A DNA stretch of 64,000 bases from Pseudomonas sp. FP2335 (GTDB lineage: Bacteria > Pseudomonadota > Gammaproteobacteria > Pseudomonadales > Pseudomonadaceae), in assembly GCF_030687535.1 (NCBI RefSeq), contig NZ_CP117437.1, forward strand, positions 2,625,501 through 2,689,500, in the 5' to 3' direction. The translations under genes were made by a program, and so were the position numbers. The notes beneath the pieces are model-generated. The model was given only the letters and a program-made list of their open reading frames with translations, was not told the DNA's origin and searched no databases. Below, one piece after another: positions 63,995-64,000 of this stretch; the first letter of the stretch is position 1; each line of letters begins with the position of its first letter.

Positions 63995-64000
63995 GGGGTG

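Overview
The window is chromosomal DNA of a fluorescent pseudomonad, most likely of the P. fluorescens group. The evidence is the GC-rich coding style, the mtlEFGKDYZ/mtlR mannitol cluster, the sfnG sulfone monooxygenase, a MuxABC-OpmB type efflux operon, several Pseudomonas-only small families (DUF1652, DUF2790, DUF3203) and four REP doublets built on GTGGGAGCGGGCTTGC. No rRNA, tRNA, CRISPR array, insertion sequence or prophage was seen.

Layout. 0-3.4 kb: start of a lipoprotein gene, divergent from rstA-rstB, then a TSUP permease. 3.4-7 kb: organosulfur genes (SfnB-like flavoprotein and sfnG) around two divergent sigma54 promoters, then a ParD-like/methionine aminopeptidase pair. 7-9.5 kb: a short threonine dehydratase behind an Ile/Thr attenuator, and three small genes. 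9.5-25.6 kb: the mannitol operon and mtlR, separated by a 6.4-kb gene for a 2133-residue toxin-like protein. 25.7-37 kb: glycosyltransferase, tpx and muxABC-opmB. 37-44.6 kb: an MHYT-GGDEF-EAL protein, an SDR, a small gene behind a consensus hrp box, a MocR regulator, ccoG, a possible sRNA, mgtC and a proline-rich micro-gene. 44.8-52.5 kb: glgE, a treS-maltokinase fusion and glgB (trehalose to alpha-glucan). 52.6-56.9 kb: a second toxin-like gene (1391 residues). 57-64 kb: a diguanylate cyclase, a hybrid kinase, a CAP protein, an MHS transporter and lhgO.

The most striking content is a pair of dispersed paralogous giant genes (18156-24557 minus, 52691-56866 plus). Both end in a domain with a Cys-His-Asp triad in the pattern of papain-fold dermonecrotic toxins. 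Both carry, about 457 residues before the C-terminus, two cysteines that flank an R-x-K-R site, like the furin-cleaved disulfide loop of diphtheria toxin. Both are preceded by a HrpL-type promoter motif (GGAAC[T/A]-N16-CCACNNA). A third, exact-consensus hrp box precedes a small gene of unknown function at 40140-40394. No immunity-like gene adjoins either toxin. Together these suggest a scattered HrpL/type III-linked regulon aimed at a eukaryotic host; the regulator and secretion machinery are not in this window.

Other regulatory signals readable from the bases are a transcription attenuator with a possibly leaderless peptide before the threonine dehydratase, divergent sigma54 promoters flanking a perfect dyad at sfnB/sfnG, tandem RstA-box-like repeats before the lipoprotein gene, a palindromic operator at the ParD-like promoter, and a REP doublet between mtlE and mtlF.
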